DNA of 64,000 bases, from contig JAYESD010000002.1 in assembly GCA_036927565.1 (NCBI GenBank), positions 229,979,605 to 230,043,604 on the forward strand. Reading direction: 5' to 3'. Position numbers and translations under genes: made by a program. The stretch comes from Tuctoria greenei. Its lineage: Eukaryota; Streptophyta; Magnoliopsida; Poales; Poaceae. The notes under the pieces are model-generated. The model did not search any database. It was not told the origin of the DNA and saw nothing but the letters and a program-made list of their open reading frames with translations. Positions 29,317 through 40,953 of this stretch are shown here, piece after piece. Position 1 is the first letter of the stretch, and every line of letters begins with the position of its first letter.

Positions 29317-30360
29317 GTGTGGTGTCCTATTCATAAGTCAAAAATCAACAACATGGAAGACTGCCGAGAGGTCCAGAACCTTGCCGAGCGCTACAACAAG
29401 CGCCTGGAAGAAGTTCCTTTTCGACAAAGGGAAGGAAAAGAGAAAGTCGACGAAGCTCTGGCTGAAGAGGAGTTAGGCTTTCAGGACCCTAAAAAGGTCT
29501 TGAAGGCTGTTTACACCTCCGTTGACGACGACTTCGACGTCTCTGACAATGAACATCGGAAAACCATGAACACCATTTTTGGTGGGTCGTGGGACATCAG
29601 CTCCCGCCGTGTCCTCAAGACGATGCAGCGGGACATGGCCTCGGTGGCTCCCACCGCCAGGGCGGAGCCGCACCAGAAGTGGATGGATACTGCCATCACT
29701 TTCGACGCGTCAGACTGCCCTCGGAATATGATCGGTGCTGGCCAACTCCCATTGATGGTATCTCCGACCATCAACAACATCCAACTCCACCACGTGATGG
29801 TAGACGGAGGTTCGGGGCTGAACCTCATAATCTTCGAAGCTTTCGTCAAGCTTCAGCTCCGACCTTCAAACCTTCGCCCCTCCCGACCTTTCTTTGGAGT
29901 AGGTCCGGGGGCTATAACCCCACTTGGTGCCATTACTCTCCCCGTAACCTTTGGGACTCGGGAAAACTATCGCACTGAAAAGTTGGTCTTTGATGTTGCT
30001 CAGATCAACTTACCCTTCAATGCCATTCTGGGCAGGCCAGCCTTATACAAGTTCATGGCTGCTACTTATTATGGCTACTTGGTGTTGAAGATGCCAACAC
30101 CAGCTGGTGTTCTCCGGATCCGTGGAGATCGCACCGCCGGAGTGACAGCTCTGGAAGAACTTCATGCGCTTGCCACAGCGCAAGAAGAAGAATCTAGAAA
30201 GGAGCAAGCTCCGAAACCACCGAGCATTCATCATCGAGGCTCAACCTCCGCACCTCGCGTGCAACCAAGCGGCGACACCGACATTCCCGTCAAAGTCGTC
30301 CAAATCGGTTCCGACGCCGCTCAGACCACCCATATATCGGGAGGTCTGAATTACAAATAG
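29317..30360 (+). pseudogene. gag end and protease of gypsy element B
   Basis: A 347-codon open stretch. It begins with the Cys/His motif WCPIHKSKINNMEDC, followed by an acidic linker. Then comes a retropepsin-like domain with QLPLMVSPTINNIQLHHVMVDGGSGLNLI (active-site Asp in VDGGS, the Tat variant), LGAITLPVTFG and FNAILGRPALYKFMAATYYGYLVLKMPTPAGVLRI. It ends at TAG 30358-30360; RT continues in frame just after, so this stop is probably a mutation. Confidence 0.8.
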
Positions 30361-31080
30361 GAACTCGCGCTCATCACTTTCCTCCAGGCTAATGTCGACG
30401 TGTTTGCATGGCAACTGTCGCAAATGCCTGGGATCCCTAGGGAAGTGATCAAGCATAATCTGAAGATCTACTCTGATGCTCGGCCTGTACATCAGAAGCC
30501 TCAGAAGCAATCAGTAGAGCGACAAAACTTCATACGACAAGAAGTGAAGAAGTTGCTCAAAGCTGGGTTCATCCGAGAAGTCTTCCACCCAAAATGGCTG
30601 GCAAACCCAGTCGTTTTACCCAAGGCCGGCTGGAAGCTTTGGATGTGTATCGACTACACAACACTGAATAAGGCATGTCCAAAAGATCCATTCCCACTAC
30701 CTAGAATAGATCAGATAGTGGATTCCACCTCTGGGTGTGAATTACTGTGTTTCCTAGATGCATATTCTGGGTACCATCAAATCAGAATGTCTAGGGAAGA
30801 TGAAGAGCATACTTCTTTTATCACAGTAGATGGATTGTATTGTTATACTGCCATGCCATTTAGTCTCAAGAATGCAACCTCAACATTTGTACGATCTATG
30901 TACAAAACCATTGGAGAGCTCATTAGAGACGTAGTGGAAGTGTATGTTGATGACATCGTCATCAAGATTAAGGATAAGGAGTCACTTCTTGACACCTTGC
31001 AAGCTATCTTCGACAAGTTGCGAGTCACTCGCACGAAGCTGAACCCGGACAAATGTGTCTTTGGGGTTAGCTAAGCTTCT
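30361..31080 (+). pseudogene. reverse transcriptase of gypsy element B
   Basis: Motifs in order: RPVHQKPQ, EVKKLLKAGFIREVFHPKWLANPVVLPK, MCIDYTTLNKACPKDPFPLPRIDQIVD, LCFLDAYSGYHQI, AMPFSLKNATSTFVRSM, EVYVDDIVIK and LNPDKCVFGVS. The catalytic YVDD is intact. A frame change near 31070 leads into the thumb (ANLAKIKATEDMRPPARIKDVQKLTG). Confidence 0.85.
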
Positions 31081-31900
31081 TGGTTTCCTGGTAAACAACC
31101 GAGGTATAGAGGCAAATCTGGCGAAGATTAAAGCCACTGAAGATATGCGGCCACCAGCCCGCATCAAGGACGTCCAGAAGCTGACTGGATGTCTAGCTGC
31201 CCTTAGCCGGATCATATCAAGACTGGCAGAATGGGCACTACCCTTCTCCAAGCTATTGAGGAAGTCCGGACCATTCCAATGGTCTCAAGAAGCAGAAAAG
31301 GCGTTCCAGGAGCTGAAGTAGCTCCTCACCACCCTACCATCCCTGGTAGCTCCGAACCCTGGTGAGCCTTTATTGCTTTACATTTCGGCAACTAACGAAG
31401 TTGTCAGCATGGTCCTGTTTGCGGAGAGACCAGAACCGTCACAAGTTCAGGAATCCAGACCCCTCCGGCAGGGTCAGGAGGTTCTTGAAGGTGAGTTTGG
31501 ATCCGAGCCCCCAGACTTGGGTCAACAAGGAGTTACTCTTGTTGAGCAAGAAGAGCTGGACCCCCCTGGAAGGGTCCGGGTCACTTCTGAAGAAGCTCCG
31601 GGTTCCTCCAACAAGGACCCGGAGGTCCCCGAAGAAGATTCGGACCCCTCCGGGAGGGTCCGGGTCGATGAGGAGGAAGTTTCAGGCCCCTTTGGGAGGG
31701 TCCGAACAGTCCAACACCCAGTGTACTTCATGAGTGAAGTACTCCATGATGCCAAAACTCGGTACCTGGAAGTACATAAACTGCTATACGCAGTTCTTAT
31801 TGATTCCAGGAAGCTTCGACACTACTTCCAAGCTCACAAGATCTCAGTGGTGACTTCATATCCACTGCGAGCGATTTTGCATAATCCCAACTCCACTTAG
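31081..31900 (+). pseudogene. RT thumb and RNase H of element B with proline-rich linker
   Basis: The thumb is followed by LAEWALPFSKLLRKSGPFQWSQEAEKAFQELK, a stop at 31319-31321, then LLYISATNEVVSMVLF. An unusual linker of about 90 codons (31430-31715) follows, built of repeats reading DPPGRVRV or DPSGRVRV, before VYFMSEVLHDAKTRYLEVHKLLYAVLIDSRKLRHYFQAHKISVVTSYPLRAIL. Element A has the same linker, so it is an old trait of this family. S1 inserted in the A copy. Confidence 0.75.
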
Positions 31901-31924
31901 AATATTGCAAAGTGGGCAGCAGAA

Positions 31925-32300
31925 TTGGCCGAGTTTGACCTTGAATTCGTCAAAAGACAAGCGATCAAGAGTCAAGCATTGGCGGACTTCGTGGCGGAAT
32001 GGACCCCCTCTCAATCAAACCCTGGGGGCCCTAGTGAGCAGAAGCCGGAACTCAAGGCTCCGGTCTTCACCGAGCCTCACTGGACTCTCTACATCGACGG
32101 CTCCATGCAGAAGCAGGGGGCCGAAGCTAGAGTCCTTCTCCTCGCTCCGACCGCAGAGAAAGTTAAATACATGGTACACCTTGACTTCAAGGTGACTAAC
32201 AATATGGCGGAGTATGAAGCACTCATCTAGGGACTAAAGGTGGCACTATCATATGGTGTCAAGCAGCTGTTGGTCAAGGAAGATTCGTAGCTCATCATTA
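31925..32300 (+). pseudogene. second (aRNH-like) RNase H of element B
   Basis: AEFDLEFVKRQAIKSQALADFVAEWTP leads into WTLYIDGSMQKQGAEARVLLLAP and KVTNNMAEYEALI, the signature of the extra archaeal-type RNase H of the Tat lineage. The first catalytic Asp (IDGS) and the Glu of EYEAL are present. A TAG at 32228-32230 breaks it. Confidence 0.75.
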
Positions 32301-32639
32301 AATAGGTGAAGGGTGAATGCTCCTGCAACCATCCCCAAATAGCTGTCTATCTCCTTGAAGTCCAGAGGTTTCAGAAGGACTTTGAAGACCTGGACCTCCA
32401 CCATGTCCAGCGTCTCCACAATGCTGAAGCTGACGAACTCTCGATGAAAGCGTCAATCGAAGCTTCGGCTCCCGACGGAACCTTCGTCCGGAGGTTGTCA
32501 AAACCTATAGCTCAGCCCGCCGAACTGAGCAAAGGGGGCGAGACCAGCACCTCAAAGCTGGCGGTCCCGATGGCCCTTTTACCATGGCAGCCATCAAGGG
32601 TCGTAGGTGCTATCGGAAGATCCGAGGAACCCAACACGT

Positions 32640-33854
32640 AAGACTCAAATACTCAAGCTAGCTCCGATGCATGGATCTCGGAGATCCGGAGCTACTTGAA
32701 AGACAACTTCCTTCCTGAAGATAATGTATCCACTGACCGGATAGTCAGATTGGCTAAAAGATACACGCTGGTAGAAGGGGATCTCTACCGGCGCGGTGCC
32801 AACGGCGTCCTAATGCGGTGCATTACAAGGGAAGAAGGCTGCAAGCTCCTCGCAGAAATCCATGGAGGCGAGTGCGGAAATCATGCGTCTTCCTGCACGT
32901 TGGTCGGTAAAGCCTTCCAGCATGGCTTTTACTGGCCTACAGCGCTCCAGGATGCAACTCAGCTGGTGAAGAAATGTGAAGCATGTCAGTTCCATGCGAA
33001 ACAAATTCACACACCAGCTCAGCCTCTACAAATGATACCTCCTACATGGCCTTCCGCTGTGTGGGGGATGGATATCTTGGGACTTCACCAAATGGCCGGA
33101 AGCAACTCCAATTGTGACAATAAACAAGCAATCAGCCATCAAATTCTTACAGTCCATCGTATGCAGATTTGGAGTCCCAAACAAAATCATAACCGATAAT
33201 GGGACCCAATTCACAAGCTCTGCATTCCAAGGATATTGCGAAGATCTCAGCATTCAAGTCAGCTACGCTTCTGTAGCTCACCCGGCAAGCAATGGCCAAG
33301 CCGAGAGAGCTAATGCAGAAATCCTAAAAGGACTCAAGACGCGCACATATGAGCGTCTGAAAAAACATGGAGCCAAATAGATCAAAGAGCTTCCGCCCAC
33401 TCTATGGACTAACAGGAGAACTCCAAACCGGTCAACTTGAGAGACACCCTTCTCCTTGGTGTACGGAGCTGTAGCAGTCCTTCCTCCGAAAATCACCCTG
33501 GGGTCGCTCCGGGTCCGGACCTTCGACGATGCCGCGCAGGACTAGCTCCGGCGTGAAGACCTTGACCTCCTAGAAGAGGGAAGGTGCTGAGCAGCTGTTC
33601 GAAATGCCTGATACTGCCAAGCTCTTTAGTGCTATCACCAAAGGCATGTTAACAGCCAACAACTCGAGGAAGGTGATCTGGTGCTACGGAGAATACAATC
33701 CAGAGAAGGGTTAAACAAACTCTCCGCCAGCTGGGAGGGACCCTTCCTAGTGATCAAAGTATCCCATCCCGGATGCGTTCACTTGGAGACCAAGGATGGG
33801 ACACCTCTCCCTAGTCCTTGGAACATTGAGCACCTTCGTAAGTTCTACGGTTAA
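32640..33854 (+). pseudogene. integrase of gypsy element B
   Basis: VEGDLYRRGANGVLMRCI leads into an HHCC zinc region (IHGGECGNHASS...CEACQFHA) and the core start AVWGMDILG. A shift near 33110 is followed by VPNKIITDNGTQFTSSAFQGYC and ASNGQAERANAEILKGLKTR, giving the D,D,E residues. The C-terminal part is decayed, with a stop at 33378-33380, and ends near HLRKFYG and TAA 33852-33854. Confidence 0.8.
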
Positions 33855-35176
33855 TATCACGGAGGTGAGTCTGTAGTTACATGTGATGTATGTTATAGAG
33901 TCATTGTACAGAGCGGGTAGATCCTCCGGGAGAACAGCTGGACCTTCTCTGGAAGATCCGCAAAGTTTAGGCAATACTTGTCACAGTCTCAGAACTAAAA
34001 GTGTAGCTAGCTACCTTGGGTCAAACAAGAAACAAAACACACTTAGCCTGGTTCTATACCCTAAGGGTGTACTTGTTTCCCCTGTACCCCGGACCTATAA
34101 TGAAAGACATCTTTGTGTGAAAACAGACTCCACGTGCATTTACTTTGTACAAACTCAATATTTTTTATTTTTCTCTTTCTTGTCTATAACAAGTTTGTGC
34201 GATTCTCAAGAATTTTTTAGCTCGACTAATTCATGTACAACTCGAGTCACATTGTTAATTCGTTCGGGTTTTCACATTGTTGAATGGCTCACTCGCCTGA
34301 ATGTCGCCAGCAAATCTAGGTCTGGAGTGTGCTATCGGCTTAGCCTGGTCCTACACCCTAAGTACGCCACTCTACCTACACCCCGGCAGGCCGAAGTAAA
34401 GCAGGTCCTGAAAATAATTGGACCTGGAGAAAACATCTCAGTGCACTTGATTGTATGAAGAATTGCACTCGACCTAAAATTCTTATGAGAATAGTAAGTC
34501 GCAATTAAGTTATAGATAGGAAATGGATTTTACTGTTTTTCTTGACTTTAGTGTGCAGGAAAAATAAAAATCTTATGATGATGGTGAATTAAGACGTTGC
34601 TACCAAAGCTTCGACATCCCCTAGGTGGCTTGTAGTCGATGTTTCAAACATTTATAACAAGCGTTACTGGAGCTACTTAGCTCCAGTAAAGCCCAGGGAG
34701 CTAGCCGTCAACGTGAACAAAAGATGGTGGGAAGACCCCACAGTAAGGTCTGTTGTTGACACACCACATGTTGATAGAGGTCACCGCCGAAGCTACCATG
34801 CTCTGACACCCCAGAGGACTAACCGTCGATGCTCTACGCGTTGATGAAGACCGTTATTGGAGCTACTAAGCTTCGACGATGGTCAATGCCGGATCCCTTA
34901 AGCTCTGACAACCTCAGGGGGCCTTCACTATTGAATACTTTGGACCTACGCTCTACAAGTTCGAAGCACACAAGTCTTCAACAACTGTTACATCCTCTTG
35001 GTACATGTTCACAATCAAGTTGCGTACATCTACCATGGGGCCAAGTGGGACAGAGGTGTTGAAGACAAAAAATGAAATTCACAAAAAAACTTGGATTTCA
35101 TTCATCTGGAGACAAGAGATTACAAAATTGGAGAAAAAGAAGAGAAGATACAAGCTGGAGCTACAAAGAGATGGTC
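33855..35176 (+). other. non-coding region between pol and antisense ORF of B
   Basis: I see no protein domain. A GCTTAGCCTGGT(T/C)CTA...CCCTAAG...CCCCGG block occurs twice, at about 34041-34095 and 34334-34390. Confidence 0.6.
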
Positions 35177-38100
35177 CTAGACCCTATGGAAGAACGAGGC
35201 GACCTTCTGGGCAACCTCCGATACGCTGGCTTGGGCGGCTTCTCCCTCTTCATCGATGGGGCCTTCAAGCACCGGGTCCAGGGGGAATTGAGGGTCCTGG
35301 CTTGTGTAGCACGTCAGCACGAATTCTGCAACGTTCTTTGCCAGGGATTGTCCCTTGATTTCCAGCTGGTCCGCAATGACGTCACCCATCTTGGTGATCT
35401 TGTTGCCTGCCGAACTCAGTGCCTGCAACGCGTGGTCCAGCTTCAGTTCCAGATCATCCGGACGCACGGGACTAAAACCCATGGGCGTCAATGTGTCGTT
35501 GGCTTTGCCCAGGAAGTCCCAAACTTGTTGGGACTCCACAACCCTGCAACTTCGCATATCCTCCAAGGATCTTCTGGCCACCGCAAGCTCTGAGTTCTCC
35601 CGAGCAAGACGCTCCACCTCTTTGGCGTTCTGCTGAATCTTTTCAGCAACCTGCCTTTCGAGTTTACTGAGCTCTTCCTCCCGGAGGTGGATCTCGTTCC
35701 GGCGGTTAACCAGGTCCTTCTCTCGGCCCCGCACCTTCTTCTCCCTAGCAGCAACATCAGTCTCCCTCCTGTGGAGTTCCTGTCCTTGCTGCCAGGCCTT
35801 CTTCTCCTCTTTCTTGCAGCGCTCATCCAATTTCTTAGTGTGCTCCTCGAGACTCTTGTCACCCAGAGTTAGCCTCTGAGTAAGCTCTTCTTCCCTCTTC
35901 ATGATGTCGTCCTGCAACTCCAGAAGTTTTTGCTCTTCATCCTCGAGCTTTCTCTCTCGCTCCTCAAGAACCTCCCGACGCTTGACGAGATTGGCATGGA
36001 TGGTGTTGATCCTCTCTTGGCGGTCATCCGCTGCGCTATTAGCAGCTTTGGCCTGTTCGTAGATGGCCCGGGACTGGATGTCAAGGGATCACGTCATGCT
36101 TTCCCTTCATCCAGCAGCTTACCCCAGTACTCCAGCCGGACCTTCTCCTTCCTCACCCACTCTTTGTCATCAGCCAGCCTTGACTGCACCAGCTTGGTCT
36201 TGAATTGGAGCATGTTGCGCCACCTCCTAAGAGTTTGGCGCTCCTCCTCGAGGGCCTTGCTGTCATGGTAAAAAGACAGCTAGACCTGGCGAAGACTGGA
36301 GTAGGCGTTGTCAATAGACGATAGAGGGATCAGGTCAGAACTGCCGGGGTCCTCTTCGCTGGCTCCAGCAGGTTCTCTGTGACAAAAGTCAGGTCCCACA
36401 CTACAAGAGCGGTCCCCTGAGCCTCCACGGCACTAGGGTCGTCGTCCAGGATAGCCTCGGTCGCCGCCGAGGAAGGTCCTGCAGTAGAAGTTTCGACCTC
36501 CGGAATTGGCTCTGAAGGTCCCGCCGTCAAGTCATCAACAACTGGACCCTCAAGCGGGGGGCCTACAGCTTCATCTTGGCACCCTGGCTCATGCGCGGGC
36601 ACCTCCGGGACCACTGCTTTTGGGGCGGGCATAGAAGATTCTGCCGGAGCTGAAGCCACGTTCGTCTCCGACGTTGGCGCCTCCTCCACCACCGGTTCCG
36701 GTGCTGACACTTCGACCACCATGGGCTCGGGCGCCGGCACCTCTACAGTAACTGGCTCAGGCGCCAGAACCTCTTCGACGATCGACTCTACCGCTGGAAC
36801 TTCTACAGCAACTGGCTGTACCATCGGAACTTCTTCAACAACCGGCTCAAGCGCTGGAGCTTCATCAACCACCAGCTCTACCGTTGGGGCCTTATCAACC
36901 ATCGGCTTCACCGCCGGGGCTTCAACAACTTCCGTCTCTAGGGTCAGAGTCGCAGCTATCTCCGGTCCTGAGGATGGAGCGTCCACCATTTCAGCATCCG
37001 GACCCGGAGCTTCAACCACCGGGGCAGGTGCCGCTGGTACATCTTCATTCCCGTGGTCCGGCGCTACCACAGGAGCTTCTGGGACGAGTCAAGGTCCAGG
37101 ACCACGACAGCCGACACCGGAGCTGTCGCAGCCTTAGCCACTTCTTGGGGCGGTGCTGGGATTGGACCCTGAGCCTCCGCCTGCACAGCTTCAGCTACTG
37201 CTACAGGAACCAGAGCTTCAACCCCTTTCTTGGGTACCCTGTGGATGAAGGATGAAGACACCCAAAACGCAGTTACAACACAAAACAACCAACTGAGTTA
37301 AAAAACAAAATTTACCTCGGAAGGCTTCCGCTCCAGCTAGCGCGGAACCTCTTCCCCGGACGCTTTGGGCCGGACCCTGTCGCCACTGGCGTGTCAGTCC
37401 TGGAAGGTTCCCCAGAACTTGCCACTGTTGTCAGCATCACTTTGGTCGAGGCCCCCCTTGACCGGGAAGAACCTCCGGACCCAGAGCCTTCGGCTGGCCC
37501 TGGTACTGAAGCCACATGGCTGGAACTAGCACCCCGGGGAGGTGCCGATGCTGGAGTGGATGCCACTATTGAAGACCTTCCCCTTCGGGGAGAAGAAGCC
37601 GCTGCGGAAGGAGCAGGCCTGATGGACCTCCCATCAGAGTGCTTCAGCTTCCTTTTTCGGCTCGAGGGCTCATCCAACTCTTTGCCCTTGCCCGCGACTT
37701 CAACTCTCTGTTCCGGGACAGAAGGGGGACCACCCTCGGAAGCTCTGGAGATTACCAACCCCGGTGGTCGAACACCTCTCAACGACACCAAGGTCATCAA
37801 GCACCGGCATCTTCCGCCAGAGCCCCCTGCTGAACTCTGCCTCCATGTTCAGAGGGAGGAAAGCCGCCGGTGGAGACAAGTAGTCGCCCTTGACATCGAT
37901 GCTGTGCTGGAACTTCTTGAGGTGAAGCTCCAAGGCTGCGCCTTCCAGGTTGGACTTCAGACCGGTTTCGATCCGGTCATCGTCCATCACGCTGTTGAGG
38001 GCCCAAGCAAGCTTCTCCCTCATTTTCAGCAGAGCCCACCTGTTGGCCAGGAAGTTGCAAAATACCACCTAAGGAGTCACCCCTCCTTCCACGCACTGGC

Positions 38101-38759
38101 GAATCCTGGTCAAAGTAGGGTTGAAGGCGTTCGACAACACCAAAACTTCACCCCCAAGCTTTAGTGTCGATGTTGGGGAGGCCTACGGGCAACTCAAGCC
38201 TCTCATGTTCTTCTGTCCTGATGACAATCCAATCCTTCTTCTAGTCGTCCCACTTGCCTGAAGGTAACGACCACAAGTACATGTACATGCATTTCCTGCG
38301 CTTCACAAAGTAATAGAAGCCAAGGTACTCATCACTCTTGCCGGTGGTGTGGATGGTGAAGAAGGTGCGGAAGAGCTCGATGCAGGGAGGAATACCCACC
38401 CACATATCGCAGAAGTGGACAAAGATCGACACCAAAAGAATGGAGTGGGGGCCAAGGTGGTTCAGCTGCAGACCATAGAAGTCTAGCAGCATCAAGAGAA
38501 AAGAAGAAAAGGGAGGGATCAGTCCCACCATGGCGTACGCGGAGAAGTACACCATGTCGCCGGCGTGCTCCTTCTCGAATGGAAGCTTGCCTGCGTGGAC
38601 CTGGTGGTTGAAGAAGTCACTGGACCACCCCATGAGGGCCCGGACCTTCTTCAAGTTGCCGTCGGTCTTAAGTCGGCTCTCGCGGAGACCCAACTCCATC
38701 GCAGCACAAGTGGCGCTAGGGACGAAAAGCAAGCGAAAGTTTGGAGGATTTGAGCGCAA
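35177..38759 (-). pseudogene. antisense ORF of Tat element B (gypsy-type transposon domain, repeats, coiled coil)
   Basis: Read on the minus strand from 38759. First comes a globular N-terminal part (38241-38759: KVRALMGWSSDFFNHQVHAG, HAGDMVYFSAYAMVGLIPPFSSFL, YLGFYYFVKRRK), which I recognise as the putative gypsy-type transposon domain (PF04195, from memory). It is followed by MVFCNFLANRWALLKMREKL (38068), a Ser/Arg/Pro-rich region (37312-37800), and a Val/Pro/Glu/Ala repeat region with units like VVEEVPAPEPV (36330-37110). Last is a long coiled coil (35177-35917, RREEEL and LEEHTKKLDERCKKEE types). Frames shift at least near 38170, 37075 and 36300. Such antisense genes are known in Tat elements; the role is unknown. 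Confidence 0.7.
37239..37315 (-). other. candidate GT-AG intron in the antisense ORF
   Basis: Minus-strand donor GAG|GTAAAT and acceptor TCATCCACAG|G bound a 77-nt AT-rich stretch containing a run of T. It separates the Ser/Arg-rich from the Val/Pro-rich coding part. Inference from signals only. Confidence 0.45.
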
Positions 38760-39237
38760 GATCGAATGAAGGCGTAAAGAACCCCAAAACGGCGCACACT
38801 TTACTTCTTAAGTAAGCCCCTGCAACGCTTGGATGGAAACCGCAGAGGAGTCGACGATACAAGTCAAAAACTTCACCCTGCCAATGACAAGGGGGCCCGG
38901 GGCCACCCTGATGATCAAGTCGAGGTCCTTACCCCAGGCGAATGGTTGTCATCATGAAAGGCGGGAAACTCGAAGGCGGCAGCCTGACAAGGCACAAGGA
39001 ACTGATACGATTTTCGTATCGGGAACCGGCGACCTTCAATTGCATGAGATCCGCAAGCTAAAATCTCACCTGCCACATCCAGGATATGCCATGTGGTGTT
39101 GGTTTAACTACGAACTAACGCCAATAGCACATCTGAAGATCCTTGAAGACACGACACAAAAATCGAAGGATGGACCCACCTCTGGCAAAATGACTTCATA
39201 CAAAAGGTCTCTCCCAGAGGTGGGCCCAGGGGGCCAC
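38760..39237 (+). other. 3' end of element B internal region with polypurine tract
   Basis: Non-coding; ends GGGCCCAGGGGGCCAC directly before the TATCGGTACCC start of the 3' LTR, so the PPT is about 39222-39237. Confidence 0.7.
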
Positions 39238-39432
39238 TATCGGTACCCTACGTACGATATACCCCTTGGGACTACAAAAAGACCAAAGGGACTTCACCTG
39301 TATGAGTTGAAGACCTGCAAAGGCTCCACATGTCATACGAGACTGGACATGCCTCCCACCTATGGTTAGTCCCAGTACTACCACGTGTACACTGCAGTCG
39401 GACCTATATCCCACACATGGGATAGCTCCGGG
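39238..39432 (+). repeat. 3' LTR of element B, left part
   Basis: Aligns with 27032-27226 of the 5' LTR with about 16 differences. The LTR start is TA instead of TG. It is cut by S2 after CCGGG. Confidence 0.9.
39428..39432 (+). other. left target-site duplication of S2 (CCGGG)
   Basis: Repeated exactly at 63462-63466. The undisturbed site is GCTCCGGGCTAAAC in the 5' LTR of B, near 27220. Confidence 0.92.
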
Positions 39433-40893
39433 TGAAAGCATCAAGGCCCCCATAAGGTATGGTTTCGGTGATTAATGACAATCGTTGGATATCACTAATA
39501 AGTTTGTGGATGCAAGGTCTCTCATATAATTCATCACACTTAATAGACTCTATATTTATATCATATACTGCTCATTGGATACAATTGGAGACCCCTCAAC
39601 AAACTATTTTACGAGGTCAATCAATTTTCATGAAGACTGAAAGAAAAAACATATATGTCAAAATTATTCCATCAAAATTGACAGCACACGAGACTTAGTC
39701 GTCATCAGAAGAACATTTCAAACCAATGTCTAAGAGGTCACTCGTTCAAATTCCAAAAGAATCACTTAGAACAACTCGAAGCAGACAAAATCAACTCATC
39801 AGATCATCTGATGTATCCAAAAAAGACTACATCGGTCGAGTTGGTTCTGCAGCAGAAAAAGACCTCAGTCTTGGGTATACACCGGATCATCCGATGTTGA
39901 AGCATGTGTTACATCGGTCGATCATTCCAGTAAGCAATTTCCCTGGACCAAGTAACACCGGACCATCCGATGTACAAATATGCCACATCGGTCGATCATT
40001 CTAGTAAGCATTATTCCTGGACCATCCTGGACCAAGTGTCACCGGATTATCCGATGTATAGGTGTATACAACATCAATCGATCAACGGTCATATCTGACA
40101 CAGTGACCTCAGCTAATTTGTATTCGACCGATGACAGCTGAAGGGAGAATAACGGATCATCCGGTGTTTGCAGAACAGTGATGTCAGCCTACTTTTCCAA
40201 CGGCTATCTCGTGGAAGCTGGCTATTTATACCCCTTCAACCAGTCATTTCAACAAGTTTTTATGCCTAGAGCTACTCTACACATTATCAAGCATTCAAGA
40301 CGTTGAGCAACCACTTCCACATCATTTACACCACTTGTACACCAAGAGATAGGCTAGAACTTACTAGAGATGATGCTTGTATGCTTCCATTCTTGGTGAT
40401 TTGAGTCTCTAGTCTAGTGAGAGCTGTAAGAGAGTGTATCTTGGTGATTGCATTCATCGTGTATCAGTCGGTGATTGGAGAGATCCTTCCGGAGCTTGCC
40501 AAGTCAGTTGTGGAAGCCCGGAAGATCAAACTTGTACAAGGCTTGAGCTCCACCTTGCCGGAGATGGCGAATGGAGACTTTTAGTGAGATCCCTGGTCTT
40601 GGTGACTTGGGAGTGGCTACACCCTTTGGTGGGTGCCACAACATGGACGTAGGAAGGTCTTGATGATCTTGCCAAACCACGGGATAAATCACCGTGTCTT
40701 CGTGTCTTCTCGGGAGTTTTCATACTCTTCCTTTCCCGTTATACTTATGCATTTCATATACCACAAACTTATTATTCACTTGAATGCATAGGTTGTTTGC
40801 ATAGGGAATTGGGCTATAGTAGTTGAGTTTTTATTGCTTTAGTTTGTAAAAAGAAGCCCAATTCACCCCCCTCTTGGGCATTCGATCCTTACA
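39433..40893 (+). repeat. 5' LTR of S2
   Basis: 1461 bp, ends CGATCCTTACA. Palindromes of CACCGGATCATCCGATG type lie at about 39796-40166 and a TATTTATA box at about 40223. PBS TGGTATCAGAGC follows at 40896-40907. Confidence 0.93.
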
Positions 40894-40895
40894 AT

Positions 40896-40907
40896 TGGTA
40901 TCAGAGC
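40896..40907 (+). other. primer binding site of S2 (initiator tRNA-Met)
   Basis: TGGTATCAGAGC lies two bases after the LTR. Confidence 0.9.
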
Positions 40908-40953
40908 AAGTTTGCTCATTGGATCATTCTAGCCTCACCGCTAGAGAGCCAAA

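Noticed and set aside
33883..34458. 191-aa plus-strand open frame after B integrase
   Set aside because: No recognisable domain, holds a duplicated non-coding block, and no homologous frame elsewhere in the window.
37391..38164. 257-aa plus-strand open frame
   Set aside because: Complement of the antisense ORF, which carries the recognisable domains; composition explains the openness.
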